Source of the DNA: Desulfobacteraceae bacterium
Lineage (GTDB): Bacteria; Desulfobacterota; DSM-4660; Desulfatiglandales; Desulfatiglandaceae
Direction: 5' to 3'
Assembly: GCA_016844935.1 (NCBI GenBank)
Contig: JAERTK010000190.1
Coordinates: forward strand, 1-60,846
DNA: 60,846 bases
The position numbers were made by a program, and so were the translations under genes. Under the pieces are notes generated by a model. That model was not told the origin of the DNA. It worked only from the letters and a program-made list of their open reading frames with translations, and searched no databases. Of the stretch, positions 17,738-25,889 are shown one piece after another. Position 1 is the stretch's first letter, and each line of letters starts with the position of its first letter.

Positions 17738-18640
17738 TTAACAACAGCCGCAGCTTGATGCCAACTCCGACTTATAATCCACCCCAGCCAGACGCCACCA
17801 ATCCTCGCTCAACACCGGCTGACCGGCCGGACCGATTTCCCAGCCGCGAAAATGCTGGCAGGTAAAATGCTGGTCAACGATCTTCCGACCGCCGTTTTCG
17901 TCCAGTTCCCCGCGCATCAGCTCCAGTGCCTGGGCCGGCGGATTGACCGGGTCCGGCGCAAAGAGAACGCTCAAGGTCAGTGTCTTGTTGGCCGAACATG
18001 GCCGCGTCAGAACATCAACACCCGGGGTATAAACTTTCTCGAAGCCCGGCTCAACACTGAACTGGGCATTCACCGGAGGGTGTTTTTTGTGGAAGGCATG
18101 GAGGCACAGCAATTTGTGATAAAGGGTAAAGGACAACTCCCATCCCGGCAGCCCGCCAAGGAGGGTTTCGGCCTTCTCCCCGCCACCCGGCAACCCTATC
18201 TGGCGACAGGCATTCAGAGCGGTGATGGTGTAGAGGCCCCATTCCTGATCCGGATCCACGGTCAGGGCCAAAACACCCACGGTGAACAGATCGGCGGGGA
18301 TGTCAAGGCGGGTCTCAAAGGCCGGCGCACCGCTGGCATCAAACAGGGTGCTTTCCCTGAGTTGCTTCTCCAAAGGGGGGAGATCCTGAAAAAATTCGCT
18401 GTCCAAGGCGGGGTAGAACTTCACGGCAAAACTACCGTTGATAAGACCATCACCCACCTGGGACACATGGACCATCTCCAGACAATAGGTACCGGGGGAG
18501 GCGGCCAACCACAAATACCAGGTTGGCACCTCCCCCCACACCTGGTGCACGCCCTCAAGCCCCAGTTCCTCGCGAAGCCGTTCCACCCAGGAAGCAGCCA
18601 CCAGAAGGCCGTCCATATGTCCCTGTAAAAATGTCTCCAA
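17738..18640 (-). CDS. Conserved hypothetical soluble protein with C-terminal CGCC
   Basis: A 300-residue protein without signal peptide or membrane segments that I do not recognise. It is rich in Trp and Leu, with an acidic N-terminal helical part and a beta-rich middle (TWYLWLAASPGTYCLEMVHVSQ). The chain ends SCGCC, a possible metal or disulfide site. The start is uncertain: TTG 18640 follows GGGAGG at 11 bp, while ATG 18616 follows AGGGA. It lies 7 bp after the 87-residue protein and is the last gene of the long minus-strand run from dctP. Its place beside a polytopic membrane protein suggests an accessory or maturation role; this is inference only. Confidence 0.55.
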   Translation of the reverse strand: METFLQGHMDGLLVAASWVERLREELGLEGVHQVWGEVPTWYLWLAASPGTYCLEMVHVSQVGDGLINGSFAVKFYPALDSEFFQDLPPLEKQLRESTLFDASGAPAFETRLDIPADLFTVGVLALTVDPDQEWGLYTITALNACRQIGLPGGGEKAETLLGGLPGWELSFTLYHKLLCLHAFHKKHPPVNAQFSVEPGFEKVYTPGVDVLTRPCSANKTLTLSVLFAPDPVNPPAQALELMRGELDENGGRKIVDQHFTCQHFRGWEIGPAGQPVLSEDWWRLAGVDYKSELASSCGCC

Positions 18641-18647
18641 GACGAAG

Positions 18648-18911
18648 CTAACCTCCCTGTTTGGAAAACAATTCTTTGGCTATTTCGTTTTTATCCCTGC
18701 CCTCGGTTTTGATGCCGGCCTGGCGAGCACTATCCATCACCAACTCTTCCTCAGCCAGGGTGAGGGCGTAGCTGGACTCATAAGAATCGAAAAAGGCTTC
18801 CTGATCCGCCTTTTGCTGCGCCTCCTCCTGTCCCTCCTGAAAGGCGGCCCAGGTTCGACCGCCTTCCCGCAACAGATCCCGGAAGAAATGGCGCTTGCTT
18901 TTGTCAGCCAT
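18648..18911 (-). CDS. Small hypothetical protein of the TRAP/MBL operon
   Basis: This 87-residue soluble, highly charged helical protein begins MADKSKRHFFRDLLREGGR and is rich in Glu, Gln and Lys. No family is recognised. It has a ribosome-binding site (AAGAGG) and sits 17 bp after the membrane-protein gene and 7 bp before the 300-residue protein, so it is certainly co-transcribed. Predominantly helical composition suggests a partner or adaptor. Confidence 0.55.
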   Translation of the reverse strand: MADKSKRHFFRDLLREGGRTWAAFQEGQEEAQQKADQEAFFDSYESSYALTLAEEELVMDSARQAGIKTEGRDKNEIAKELFSKQGG

Positions 18912-18928
18912 GTTGACCTCTTTTTAAA

Positions 18929-20170
18929 CTATTTATCCTTCTTCTGCCTTGCAATACGCAGAGGCCAATTATGGAAAAAATCCGACTGGATCAATACCAT
19001 CGCCAAGAACAGCAGGGTCCAGACCAGGGGCTGGTCGTCGGGTTGTGCCCAGCCCTCCACCTTGCCCAGAAAAAAATTGCTCAACGGTGAATAATAGAAC
19101 CAGTATATCAAAAGACCGCCTGCCACTCCGATAACCGAACGGATGACCGCTCGCAAAATCAGGGGCAAACCGTTAGGAAAATTATTGAAATAGGTTTTCC
19201 AGATAAAGGCGAACAACACGCAGAAGGCTGAAATCTCACCCATGTGGATGTATCGCCAGTCGGGACCGTCGGTGTACTGCCCGCCCTGATAGGGTTCCAT
19301 CCAGATACCGTTGAACACCACCGTAAAGATTTTCATGAGGATCAGACCCAGGGCCAGGGTCACCAAAAAGGTCACGACCCCCTTCAAAAGGGTGCCCTCA
19401 CCATCTTTTTCCATGAGCCTGAAAGGTTGGCCTTCCCAGAATAGATCGCAGAAAACCACCCAGAACAGGGTGCAGAGGACCAGACCCAGCCCCCAGAAAG
19501 CGCTCCCCGTTTCCGCCCAGACCTCCCACCAGGCTTGTGCACCGACCATTTTCTGGGCCTCGGGAAAGAGAACACAGACATGGGGATGGAACATGATCGC
19601 AAAAGTTATGATCGCGAAAAACAAAACCACAAACATCCTGGAAAATCCCACCACCCAGGGCCCGTCGTTTTGCCAGGGCCAACGGCCAAAGCCCAGGTTC
19701 CACACCAAGGCCCACCATAAAAATGCGGTGGAGAAATACAGGATGGCAGTGGAGGCCCACTCCCGTGCATTCCACGGTTCAGCGCCCGTGCCGCCACCGG
19801 CCACCAGGGCACTGGGACTGAAATAGGCCACGCCCAATCCCCCGATAAAACGCCAAAATATCAGATAGTAAACAACATACATGATGGCCAGTGCGATGAC
19901 GATGCCCAAAATGCCCTTTGCCATGGCGGCACCACCGGGCAGGGGCTCATCACTATTACCCGGCCACCCCAGGACCTTGCCCAGCAGAACCACCGAGGCC
20001 AAAAACATGGCCGCCAGCGAAAATCCGTACATGGGCGTATATAGTTTCATCAAGCCGTCGGCATGCATGAAAACATACCAGAGCAGCCACACGATGCAGA
20101 AGACCACGGCCAGATTGATAATACCGTAGAGGTAATTGAATTTGCTGCCGTTTTCCAGCTTCTGGTTCAT
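18929..20170 (-). CDS. Polytopic inner-membrane protein of unknown function
   Basis: A 413-residue protein with about ten hydrophobic segments, starting YGIINLAVVFCIVWLLWYVF and ending WTLLFLAMVLIQSDFF. Strong ribosome-binding site GGAGGG. It is unusually rich in Trp and Phe. Several His residues lie in or next to membrane segments (MHADGLMK, FHPHVCVLFP, YIHMGEISAF), which could be cofactor or proton-path sites. I recognise no transporter or oxidoreductase family. It lies between the Tat-exported metallo-beta-lactamase-fold protein and two unknown soluble proteins in the same transcription direction as the TRAP genes. Possible roles are a second transport step or a membrane redox partner; the sequence does not decide. 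Confidence 0.6.
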   Translation of the reverse strand: MNQKLENGSKFNYLYGIINLAVVFCIVWLLWYVFMHADGLMKLYTPMYGFSLAAMFLASVVLLGKVLGWPGNSDEPLPGGAAMAKGILGIVIALAIMYVVYYLIFWRFIGGLGVAYFSPSALVAGGGTGAEPWNAREWASTAILYFSTAFLWWALVWNLGFGRWPWQNDGPWVVGFSRMFVVLFFAIITFAIMFHPHVCVLFPEAQKMVGAQAWWEVWAETGSAFWGLGLVLCTLFWVVFCDLFWEGQPFRLMEKDGEGTLLKGVVTFLVTLALGLILMKIFTVVFNGIWMEPYQGGQYTDGPDWRYIHMGEISAFCVLFAFIWKTYFNNFPNGLPLILRAVIRSVIGVAGGLLIYWFYYSPLSNFFLGKVEGWAQPDDQPLVWTLLFLAMVLIQSDFFHNWPLRIARQKKDK

Positions 20171-20259
20171 AAATCATCCCTCCGGGGAAGATGTTGATAG
20201 CAAATGGCCAGCCGGGCGGATATGACCGCCCGGCCAGCCGGTTCCGGCGCATGAGCGCC

Positions 20260-21357
20260 TTAGAATTCCACAGTGTCTCCGTTGGTCAAAAACACGTTGT
20301 TGGCTTTCGCCACCGTTGAGAATTTTTTATAGGTCTTATACTTATTGGTACCCTTTACCACCGGCACCCCGGCCTGGGCAGCTTTATCAGCCCAAATCCA
20401 TCCGGTACAGTGGTTGCAACCCACCTTTTTGAGCTTGAAGGCCTTAACACCCTTGATAATATCATTGAATTTGGGATCCCAGGTCTCGAAAAGGCTGATG
20501 TGCAGGCCGCCGTAACAGCCGTATGGCTGATAGCCCTTCACATTGCGCCGGGCCCAGGCGTTAAGGGTAAGGATGCCGGGATGGCAACAACCGGTGACGG
20601 TAACAACCCCCTTATCCTTGACGTTGAAGTAGAGCACGTTCTCGCCCCGCACCCTCAAAAGAATGGGCACATCGTACATCTTGACGGCCATGCCCGGCAT
20701 GATTTTGTAGATACCGGTTCCATTCTCCCCTTTGGGGCCTGTGAGCATCAGTTTTCCTTCGTGAGGGACCTTGTTTTTGTTGATCACCACTTCCTTGCCG
20801 TCCTTGGTCTTGGCAATGTTGGTGCCGCCTTTCAGCAGCTTCATGTCTTCGGGGTAATATGTTTTAGGCGCAATCATGGTGATTTTGGGGTTGCGCTTGA
20901 GGGTAGATTCCACGCCCCAGTAGTGGTCCAGGTGCCAGTGGGACAAAATCATGGTGTCCACTTCTTTAGAGGTCAGGAGTTTTCCCATATCGGACTTCTC
21001 ATCATAGATGTAGTCCACCCAGTCATTGTTCCAACCCGTGTCCATGAGAAAGACCTTGGGCTCGCCTTCCAATGGGGTGACGGTGATTTTGGTCATATAC
21101 CCGCCGGCATTGTCCCAATCCCAGGGAATATCATACTGGTTGGTCATGGCGCCGCCGTAGTCCATGATGTTTTTCTTGAACTTCGCGTTGTCAAACCAGC
21201 TGGTCTCGCTCAATACATCCACCTTAACGCTTTTGACCTGGCCGAAGTCCTGTTTTTTGCCGGCATGGGCCGCTTTTGGCATCATACCCAGTCCACCGGT
21301 TACCGATGCGGCCGCTCCAGCGGCCGCCACGCCTTTTAAAAAGTCTCTTCGTTTCAT
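20260..21357 (-). CDS. Tat-exported metallo-beta-lactamase-fold hydrolase
   Basis: This 365-residue protein begins MKRRDFLKGVAAAGAAA, a twin-arginine signal, with cleavage likely after AAHAG. It is therefore folded with its metal in the cytoplasm and exported. The metal motif SHWHLDHYWG lies at about 141-150 (HxHxDH). Further MBL-fold metal positions are suggested by GCCHPGI (about 258), GGLHIS and CNHCTGW (about 313). The same GCxHxGI, GGxH and HCTG landmarks occur in the next upstream gene, so the two are paralogues of the DHPS-like branch of the MBL superfamily. Ribosome-binding site AAAGGAGGG is strong. The substrate is unknown, but it should act in the periplasm near the TRAP binding protein. 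Confidence 0.75.
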   Translation of the reverse strand: MKRRDFLKGVAAAGAAASVTGGLGMMPKAAHAGKKQDFGQVKSVKVDVLSETSWFDNAKFKKNIMDYGGAMTNQYDIPWDWDNAGGYMTKITVTPLEGEPKVFLMDTGWNNDWVDYIYDEKSDMGKLLTSKEVDTMILSHWHLDHYWGVESTLKRNPKITMIAPKTYYPEDMKLLKGGTNIAKTKDGKEVVINKNKVPHEGKLMLTGPKGENGTGIYKIMPGMAVKMYDVPILLRVRGENVLYFNVKDKGVVTVTGCCHPGILTLNAWARRNVKGYQPYGCYGGLHISLFETWDPKFNDIIKGVKAFKLKKVGCNHCTGWIWADKAAQAGVPVVKGTNKYKTYKKFSTVAKANNVFLTNGDTVEF

Positions 21358-21473
21358 TTGCTCCCTCCTTTAGGGTATTCAAGAAAAGCTTCACACAACC
21401 TGCATGCCAAATAAAAGGAACTGCTTATCTCACCTCCTTTTCCAAGTTTTTCAGGGTTTAAATCCAGTACGCA

Positions 21474-22376
21474 CTATTTCTCAAAGGCTTCTATCTTTAC
21501 ATCCTGTCCCGAGAAATTGATGACCGTTCCCGCGTTGTTGAAAAAAAACGTCTCAGGTCCCAGGCGCCGGGCCAGATAGCAAGCCGGCTTGAGTCCGGTA
21601 CAATGGGAAACGCCTACTTTATGGACCTTGAGCTCCAGAAACATATCGGCAGTTCTCTCCTGTTGCCGCATGTCCGTATTCAAAAGATGCGTGCCCCCCA
21701 CCACCGTGTGTACCCGCTCCATCCCGGTGATTTCCCTTGCATACAAAAGGGTGTTGATGATTCCGCGGTGAGCGCAACCGGAGAGCACCAGAAGACCCTG
21801 GCTGGTAAGCACGAAAAGGGCCTGATCATCCTGAACCGGACTGGGGTGATACTGACCATCAGTTTTGAGATAACAAATGTCGGAAGGGGCCTCGAAATCG
21901 GTTTGCAGCGGGACTTCACCGCTCAACACCATATGATCATTCAACCAGACCGGTTCCGTTGAAGTATGAAAGCGTGCTCCCATCCTGCCCAATTCCTCCC
22001 GGTGGTAGGGGATACCACGGTAAAAATAGGTGTCCGAGTGTTTAACATACTGTTCCTCCAGGGCGGCAGGGTGGCAATAGATGTCCACATTTTCCCGCAG
22101 GGGGTCTTTCTGCCGAATGTTGTTCAGGACCGGGAGCAATCCCCCGGTGTGGTCCCCATGTCCGTGGCTGAGACAGATGGCCCCCACTTCGCTCAGGTCG
22201 ATTCCTGCGGCCTCGGCATTGGGGACACATGCTTTCCCTCCGCCTGTATCGAGCAAAACAGCCGCTTCATGATCCAGCCCCAGATGCAGACTCAGGCCCC
22301 ACTCGGCTATATAATCTGTTTCAGCCACCCCGTTATCAACCAGGGTCGTGATTCGTATCTTTTCGATGTCAATCAT
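21474..22376 (-). CDS. Cytosolic metallo-beta-lactamase-fold hydrolase, DHPS-like
   Basis: This 300-residue protein lacks a signal peptide. Metal-binding motif SHGHGDHTGGL is at about 69-79, with further ligands in GCAHRGIINT (about 201), GGTHLL (about 227) and SHCTGL (about 258). Proteins of this branch are often annotated as 7,8-dihydropterin-6-methyl synthases, but their real substrates vary widely (known of family). It lies 66 bp downstream of dctM and 116 bp upstream of its Tat-exported paralogue. I infer that it acts on the imported compound or a product of it in the cytoplasm. Confidence 0.78.
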   Translation of the reverse strand: MIDIEKIRITTLVDNGVAETDYIAEWGLSLHLGLDHEAAVLLDTGGGKACVPNAEAAGIDLSEVGAICLSHGHGDHTGGLLPVLNNIRQKDPLRENVDIYCHPAALEEQYVKHSDTYFYRGIPYHREELGRMGARFHTSTEPVWLNDHMVLSGEVPLQTDFEAPSDICYLKTDGQYHPSPVQDDQALFVLTSQGLLVLSGCAHRGIINTLLYAREITGMERVHTVVGGTHLLNTDMRQQERTADMFLELKVHKVGVSHCTGLKPACYLARRLGPETFFFNNAGTVINFSGQDVKIEAFEK

Positions 22377-22442
22377 AATATGATTCCTCTTAATTTAAGT
22401 AACCTCTGACCTTTGCACCGCAACCCCGTCCCGCGGCGCGGT

Positions 22443-23828
22443 CTATCCATAGGCCACAGACGGCAGCCATAACACCAACTCCGGCCACATAAAGACCAGC
22501 AAAAGACCGATGATCTGCAAGATTACAAATCCGATGACGCCCTTGTAGATGTCCAGCAACACCACGCCCTCCGGCGCCACACCCTGCAGAAAAAATATGG
22601 TGAACCCCACCGGCGGGGTGAGAAATGAGGTCTGAAGGGTCACCGCCACCAGAACAGCGAACCAGACCAGCTCCGGATTCTCGATCACCCCAAAACCGTT
22701 GATCTCAAGGCCAAGCCCGGGTAAAACCGGCGCCAGCAGGGGCAGGAAGATCAGGCTGATCTCTATCCAGTCCAGAAAAAAGCCCATGAAGAAAACCAGC
22801 CCCAGAATAAAGGCGATAATGCCCATGGGCCCGAAGGGGAGGCTCAGTATCATCCCTTCGATAAACTCGTCGCCCCCGAGCATGCGCAGCACCAGCGCGA
22901 AGGCCTGAGCACCGAAAAAGATACCGAAGATATAGCCGCAGGTTGAAAAGGTCGCCTTATTCACTTCCTTGAAAACCTTGAAGGAAAGTTTCCGGTTAAA
23001 CAACACCAGCAGGGTTGCCCCCAATGCACCCACACCGCTGGCCTCGGTGATGGTGGCAACACCAGCGAATATTGAGCCCAGAACCAGCAGAATCAGGCCC
23101 ATGGGGGGAAGGACCGTTTTAAGGACTTCCAGAATTGACCTGTACGATATCTTTTCGTTTTGCTCGGGAAGCGGCGCCTTCCCCGGCATAATGAGCCCGG
23201 TTAAAATAATATAGAGGATGTACAAAACGCCCAGAATAAGCCCCGGAAAAACCGCACCGATGAACAAGTCCCCCACAGAGAGACTGAGCTGGTCGGCCAT
23301 AATCACCAACATAATGCTGGGGGGAATGAGGATGCCCAGGGTGCCCGAGGCTGCCACGGTCCCCAGGGCGAGAGACTTGTCATAACCCTGCCTGAGCATG
23401 ATGGGCAGGGAGAGCACCCCCAATAGAACAACCGAAGCCCCGATGACGCCTGTGGAAGCCGCCAGAATGATGCCGATCACCGCAACCGAAATCGCCAGTC
23501 CGCCCCTCACCTGCCCAAAGAGTTTCTGCATGGCGTCCATCATCTTTTCCGCCATGCCGGAACGGTCCAGCATGAGCCCCATGAAAACAAACATGGGTAT
23601 GGCCACCAGGACCCAGTTGCTCATGAGCTTGAACACCCGCATGACAATCATGCCCAGAACATTGAAATCGAGCCCTGTGATGGTGTCCAGGTACATATCG
23701 GACAGGTAGCCCACCACGGTAAAGATCACCGATACCCCTGCCAGGATGAAAATGATGGGAAAACCGCTCATCAAAAGCCCGATGAAGGTGGCAAGCATCA
23801 GAATGACGAGCAGATCCGTGGTCTCCAT
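22443..23828 (-). CDS. dctM: TRAP transporter large permease DctM
   Basis: A 461-residue polytopic membrane protein of the DctM family, the ion-coupled translocation subunit. About 12 hydrophobic segments begin at LVILMLATFIGLLMSGFPI. Family landmarks include GTLGILIPPS near residue 170 and the repeated MGFFLDWIEI and TSFLTPPVGFTIFFLQG segments in the second half. It starts 6 bp after the dctQ stop. The length is slightly longer than the usual 425-430 residues, with the extra in the middle cytoplasmic region (PGKAPLPEQNEKISYRSI). Substrates of TRAP systems are usually carboxylates or sulfonates. Confidence 0.93.
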   Translation of the reverse strand: METTDLLVILMLATFIGLLMSGFPIIFILAGVSVIFTVVGYLSDMYLDTITGLDFNVLGMIVMRVFKLMSNWVLVAIPMFVFMGLMLDRSGMAEKMMDAMQKLFGQVRGGLAISVAVIGIILAASTGVIGASVVLLGVLSLPIMLRQGYDKSLALGTVAASGTLGILIPPSIMLVIMADQLSLSVGDLFIGAVFPGLILGVLYILYIILTGLIMPGKAPLPEQNEKISYRSILEVLKTVLPPMGLILLVLGSIFAGVATITEASGVGALGATLLVLFNRKLSFKVFKEVNKATFSTCGYIFGIFFGAQAFALVLRMLGGDEFIEGMILSLPFGPMGIIAFILGLVFFMGFFLDWIEISLIFLPLLAPVLPGLGLEINGFGVIENPELVWFAVLVAVTLQTSFLTPPVGFTIFFLQGVAPEGVVLLDIYKGVIGFVILQIIGLLLVFMWPELVLWLPSVAYG

Positions 23829-23834
23829 GGCCTA

Positions 23835-24374
23835 CTACCCTTGCCGCCGTTCGGTTTTGATTTGCTTTAAAACCGACACCGCCCGAACGATTCTGGCTAG
23901 AGCGGCCAGAATCACCAGAAACATGGTCACCGGAATGAAGGCCTTGATAATCCACCAGCAGGGCAATCCCAGGGGGTGGGGCGAACTTTCACTGACATGC
24001 CAGGCCGTGGCCAGAAAATCCAGGCCGTGGTAAAGTAGGATGGAGAAAAAGGGCAAAACCATGAAGATCATGCCGAACAGATCGATGGTTTCTTTTTTGG
24101 CTTCGGAGAAGTTGCGGTGGAAAATATCCAGCCGGACGTGGGTATCGGCTGCCAGACAGTAGGAGAGACCCACCAGAAACAGTACCGCATAGAAATGCCA
24201 CTCCAGTTCCTCCATCCAGACCTTTCCCTCACCCAGGGCATAGCGAAGAACGACCTGAACCACAATGGTCAGCACCAGGATGGCGTTGAGCCAGCAAGTT
24301 ACGGATCCCAGCCATTCAATGAACGCATCAATGGACGTGCAAAACCTGGGTAGATGGCGACCCTTTTCCTGCAT
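23835..24374 (-). CDS. dctQ: TRAP transporter small permease DctQ
   Basis: This 179-residue protein has four membrane segments in the DctQ pattern (WLNAILVLTIVVQVVLRYALG, EELEWHFYAVLFLVGLSY). The small permease forms the membrane complex with DctM. AAGGGTG precedes the ATG. It is separated from dctP by 117 bp containing a stable hairpin (24441-24472), and from dctM by 6 bp. Confidence 0.9.
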   Translation of the reverse strand: MQEKGRHLPRFCTSIDAFIEWLGSVTCWLNAILVLTIVVQVVLRYALGEGKVWMEELEWHFYAVLFLVGLSYCLAADTHVRLDIFHRNFSEAKKETIDLFGMIFMVLPFFSILLYHGLDFLATAWHVSESSPHPLGLPCWWIIKAFIPVTMFLVILAALARIVRAVSVLKQIKTERRQG

Positions 24375-24440
24375 GTTTCACCCTTGCAAGCCCGCGCGGA
24401 GTTACCTTCCATGGAGCCTTGTTTCAGGTTGAACAATAAG

Positions 24441-24472
24441 GCGCAGGGAGGCCAAATGGAACCTGCCTGCGC
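24441..24472 (-). terminator. Intercistronic hairpin between dctP and dctQ
   Basis: On the transcribed strand GCGCAGG, one mismatch, AGG, a 10-base loop, CCT, one mismatch, CCTGCGC form a 10-pair stem. The bases after it are CTTATTGTTC, without a proper T-run, so it is more likely a partial attenuator or an RNA-stabilising element than a full terminator. Such hairpins commonly keep a binding-protein message more abundant than its permease message. Confidence 0.6.
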
Positions 24473-24491
24473 ACGAAGGTAGTTTTGACTG

Positions 24492-25565
24492 CTATTTATC
24501 TTTGTTTCGGGGAAGAAAGCCCAAATCACTGTAGATCTTATATTCGGCCCTGAAGCCCTGAAGATCATTCCAGGTTTTGTTGAACATGGGGTCCTTGGCG
24601 CATTGCTCTTTCACCACTTGGGCCCAGGCCTGGTTGAAAACCTCAAGCATCTCAGGTGACCAATACATGTTCTTGACACCGCGCTTCTCGGCATTTTCCT
24701 TGATAACAGCGCCCTGACTCCCTTCTCCGATGGCCTGGGTCTGCAGAAGTGATGCGCGCACACCCAGTTCTATCTGAGCCTGCTGTGCAGGGGTCAATTT
24801 GTTCCACACGTCCTTGTTGATAATGAGTTCATGGATGGACGTCTGCTGGTGCCATCCGGGAAAATAATTATACTTTACCACTTTGTAAAACCCCTGGCTG
24901 ACGTCCACATAGGGGCTGGAGAACTCCGCTGCATCGATGGCGCCTTTTTCCAAAGCCGGGAAAATCTCTGCCGGGGGCAGCATGGTGGCCGACGCGCCCA
25001 ATTTCTCGATAACGGATCCTCCAAGGCCATAAAAGCGCATTTTGATTCCCTTGAAATCCGCCGGACTCTTGATCTCCTTGGCGTACCAGCCCGAGGTCTC
25101 GGGAGGGCAAAGAATAATGGGGAAGACTTTTACGTTATAGCCGGCTTTGTCATAGGCCTCCTGCCACAGTTTCAGGCCATTTCCCTTGAACATCCAGGCC
25201 ATGTACTCCGGTCCTTCCGGTCCGAAGGGGACGCTCCCGAAAATGGGCGCCGCAGGCACCTTGCCCATCCAGAAAGCGGGTGCATCGTAGCCGGCCTGGA
25301 TATGGCCCTTGGATACCGCCTCCAGGATCTCCGTCACCGGGACCAGTTTCCCGGGGTCATAAAGCTTAAAGATCAACTGGCCGCCGCTGGCCTTTTTCAT
25401 CATGTCCGAAAACCAGACCAAGGGTTTGCCCAGCAACGGCATGGACAGAGGAAACATGGCTTGCGTTTTAAGCAGAACCTTCTTGGCCTGGGCACCTTGA
25501 GTCGGCAGCGCAAAGGCTAACATCACCAGTAAAATGACCACCCAAAAAAACTTTCGATTTTTCAT
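24492..25565 (-). CDS. dctP: TRAP transporter substrate-binding protein DctP
   Basis: A 357-residue periplasmic binding protein. The signal peptide is about 1-26 (VILLVMLAFALPTQGAQA). DctP-type landmarks: ASGGQLIFKLYDPGKLVP, KGHIQAGYDAPAFW, the SPADFKGIKMRFYGLGG substrate-coordination loop containing the family Arg that binds a carboxylate (about residue 175), and GAIDAAEFSSPYVD. The Trp/Gly-rich pocket and FKGIKMR place it with the large subset that binds organic acids. Strong ribosome-binding site AAGGAGG. It heads the operon; the promoter and operator lie at 25658-25710. Confidence 0.92.
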   Translation of the reverse strand: MKNRKFFWVVILLVMLAFALPTQGAQAKKVLLKTQAMFPLSMPLLGKPLVWFSDMMKKASGGQLIFKLYDPGKLVPVTEILEAVSKGHIQAGYDAPAFWMGKVPAAPIFGSVPFGPEGPEYMAWMFKGNGLKLWQEAYDKAGYNVKVFPIILCPPETSGWYAKEIKSPADFKGIKMRFYGLGGSVIEKLGASATMLPPAEIFPALEKGAIDAAEFSSPYVDVSQGFYKVVKYNYFPGWHQQTSIHELIINKDVWNKLTPAQQAQIELGVRASLLQTQAIGEGSQGAVIKENAEKRGVKNMYWSPEMLEVFNQAWAQVVKEQCAKDPMFNKTWNDLQGFRAEYKIYSDLGFLPRNKDK

Positions 25566-25657
25566 GACCCCCTCCTTTACGGGTTACAGTTGAAGCACCG
25601 GCAGGTTCGGACCCATTCCACAACGGCTAGGTGCTCAGGATGTTGTCAGATACTCTG

Positions 25658-25668
25658 CTGGTCTGACC
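25658..25668 (-). promoter_or_regulatory. Candidate FadR/GntR-type operator of the dctP operon
   Basis: Read in the dctP direction the site is GGTCAGACCAG, containing the GGTnnnACC core typical of FadR-subfamily regulators. It lies just downstream of a predicted TTGACA/TAATTT promoter, where a bound repressor would block transcription. An 11-base sequence with one difference occurs in the same orientation and at a similar position in the divergent regulator's promoter. Confidence 0.6.
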
Positions 25669-25680
25669 GCATAAAATACA

Positions 25681-25710
25681 AAATTACCAAACCCCATCAG
25701 CCCATGTCAA
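25681..25710 (-). promoter_or_regulatory. Predicted promoter of the dctP operon
   Basis: On the minus strand TTGACA at 25710-25705 is followed after 18 bp by TAATTT at 25686-25681. A start site would fall near 25674, giving a leader of about 110 bases. The operator at 25668-25658 would sit at about +6 to +16. Confidence 0.5.
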
Positions 25711-25811
25711 GGGAAAATCCTCAAAAGATTTACAATTTTCATGGAAAGTGAAAAACAACCTGATATTCAATATTTAACATCAAATATTTTCACTCTATTA
25801 ACGTTTTTTGT

Positions 25812-25841
25812 TTGACAAATGTGGACAAAAGGATTTAGTAT
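25812..25841 (+). promoter_or_regulatory. Predicted promoter of the FadR-type regulator gene
   Basis: TTGACA at 25812-25817 and TAGTAT at 25836-25841 are separated by 18 bp. The operator-like sequence at 25852-25864 begins 10 bp after the -10 box, which would allow autoregulation. Together with the mirror-image dctP promoter it fills the 324-bp divergent intergenic region; no other feature is seen there. Confidence 0.55.
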
Positions 25842-25851
25842 GACTGTTATA

Positions 25852-25864
25852 CTGTTCAGACCAG
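25852..25864 (+). promoter_or_regulatory. Candidate autoregulatory operator of the FadR-type gene
   Basis: CTGTTCAGACCAG differs from the dctP-side site by one base over 11 (GTTCAGACCAG versus GGTCAGACCAG). It overlaps the expected transcription start of the regulator gene. The imperfect GGTnnnACC symmetry suggests weaker binding than at dctP. Confidence 0.55.
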
Positions 25865-25889
25865 TACCGAAATTAAGGAGCCATAAAAC

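Noticed and set aside
17852..18628. 258-codon plus-strand reading frame opposite the 300-residue unknown
   Set aside because: The minus-strand frame fits the operon spacing and has usable start signals; the plus-strand one is isolated and lacks them.
20410..21339. 309-codon plus-strand reading frame
   Set aside because: It is the exact antisense of the Tat-exported MBL gene, has no ribosome-binding site, and its His- and Val-rich composition is typical of a shadow frame in GC-rich coding DNA.
24831..25520. 229-codon plus-strand reading frame
   Set aside because: It is antisense to dctP, which has clear family motifs, a signal peptide and a strong ribosome-binding site.
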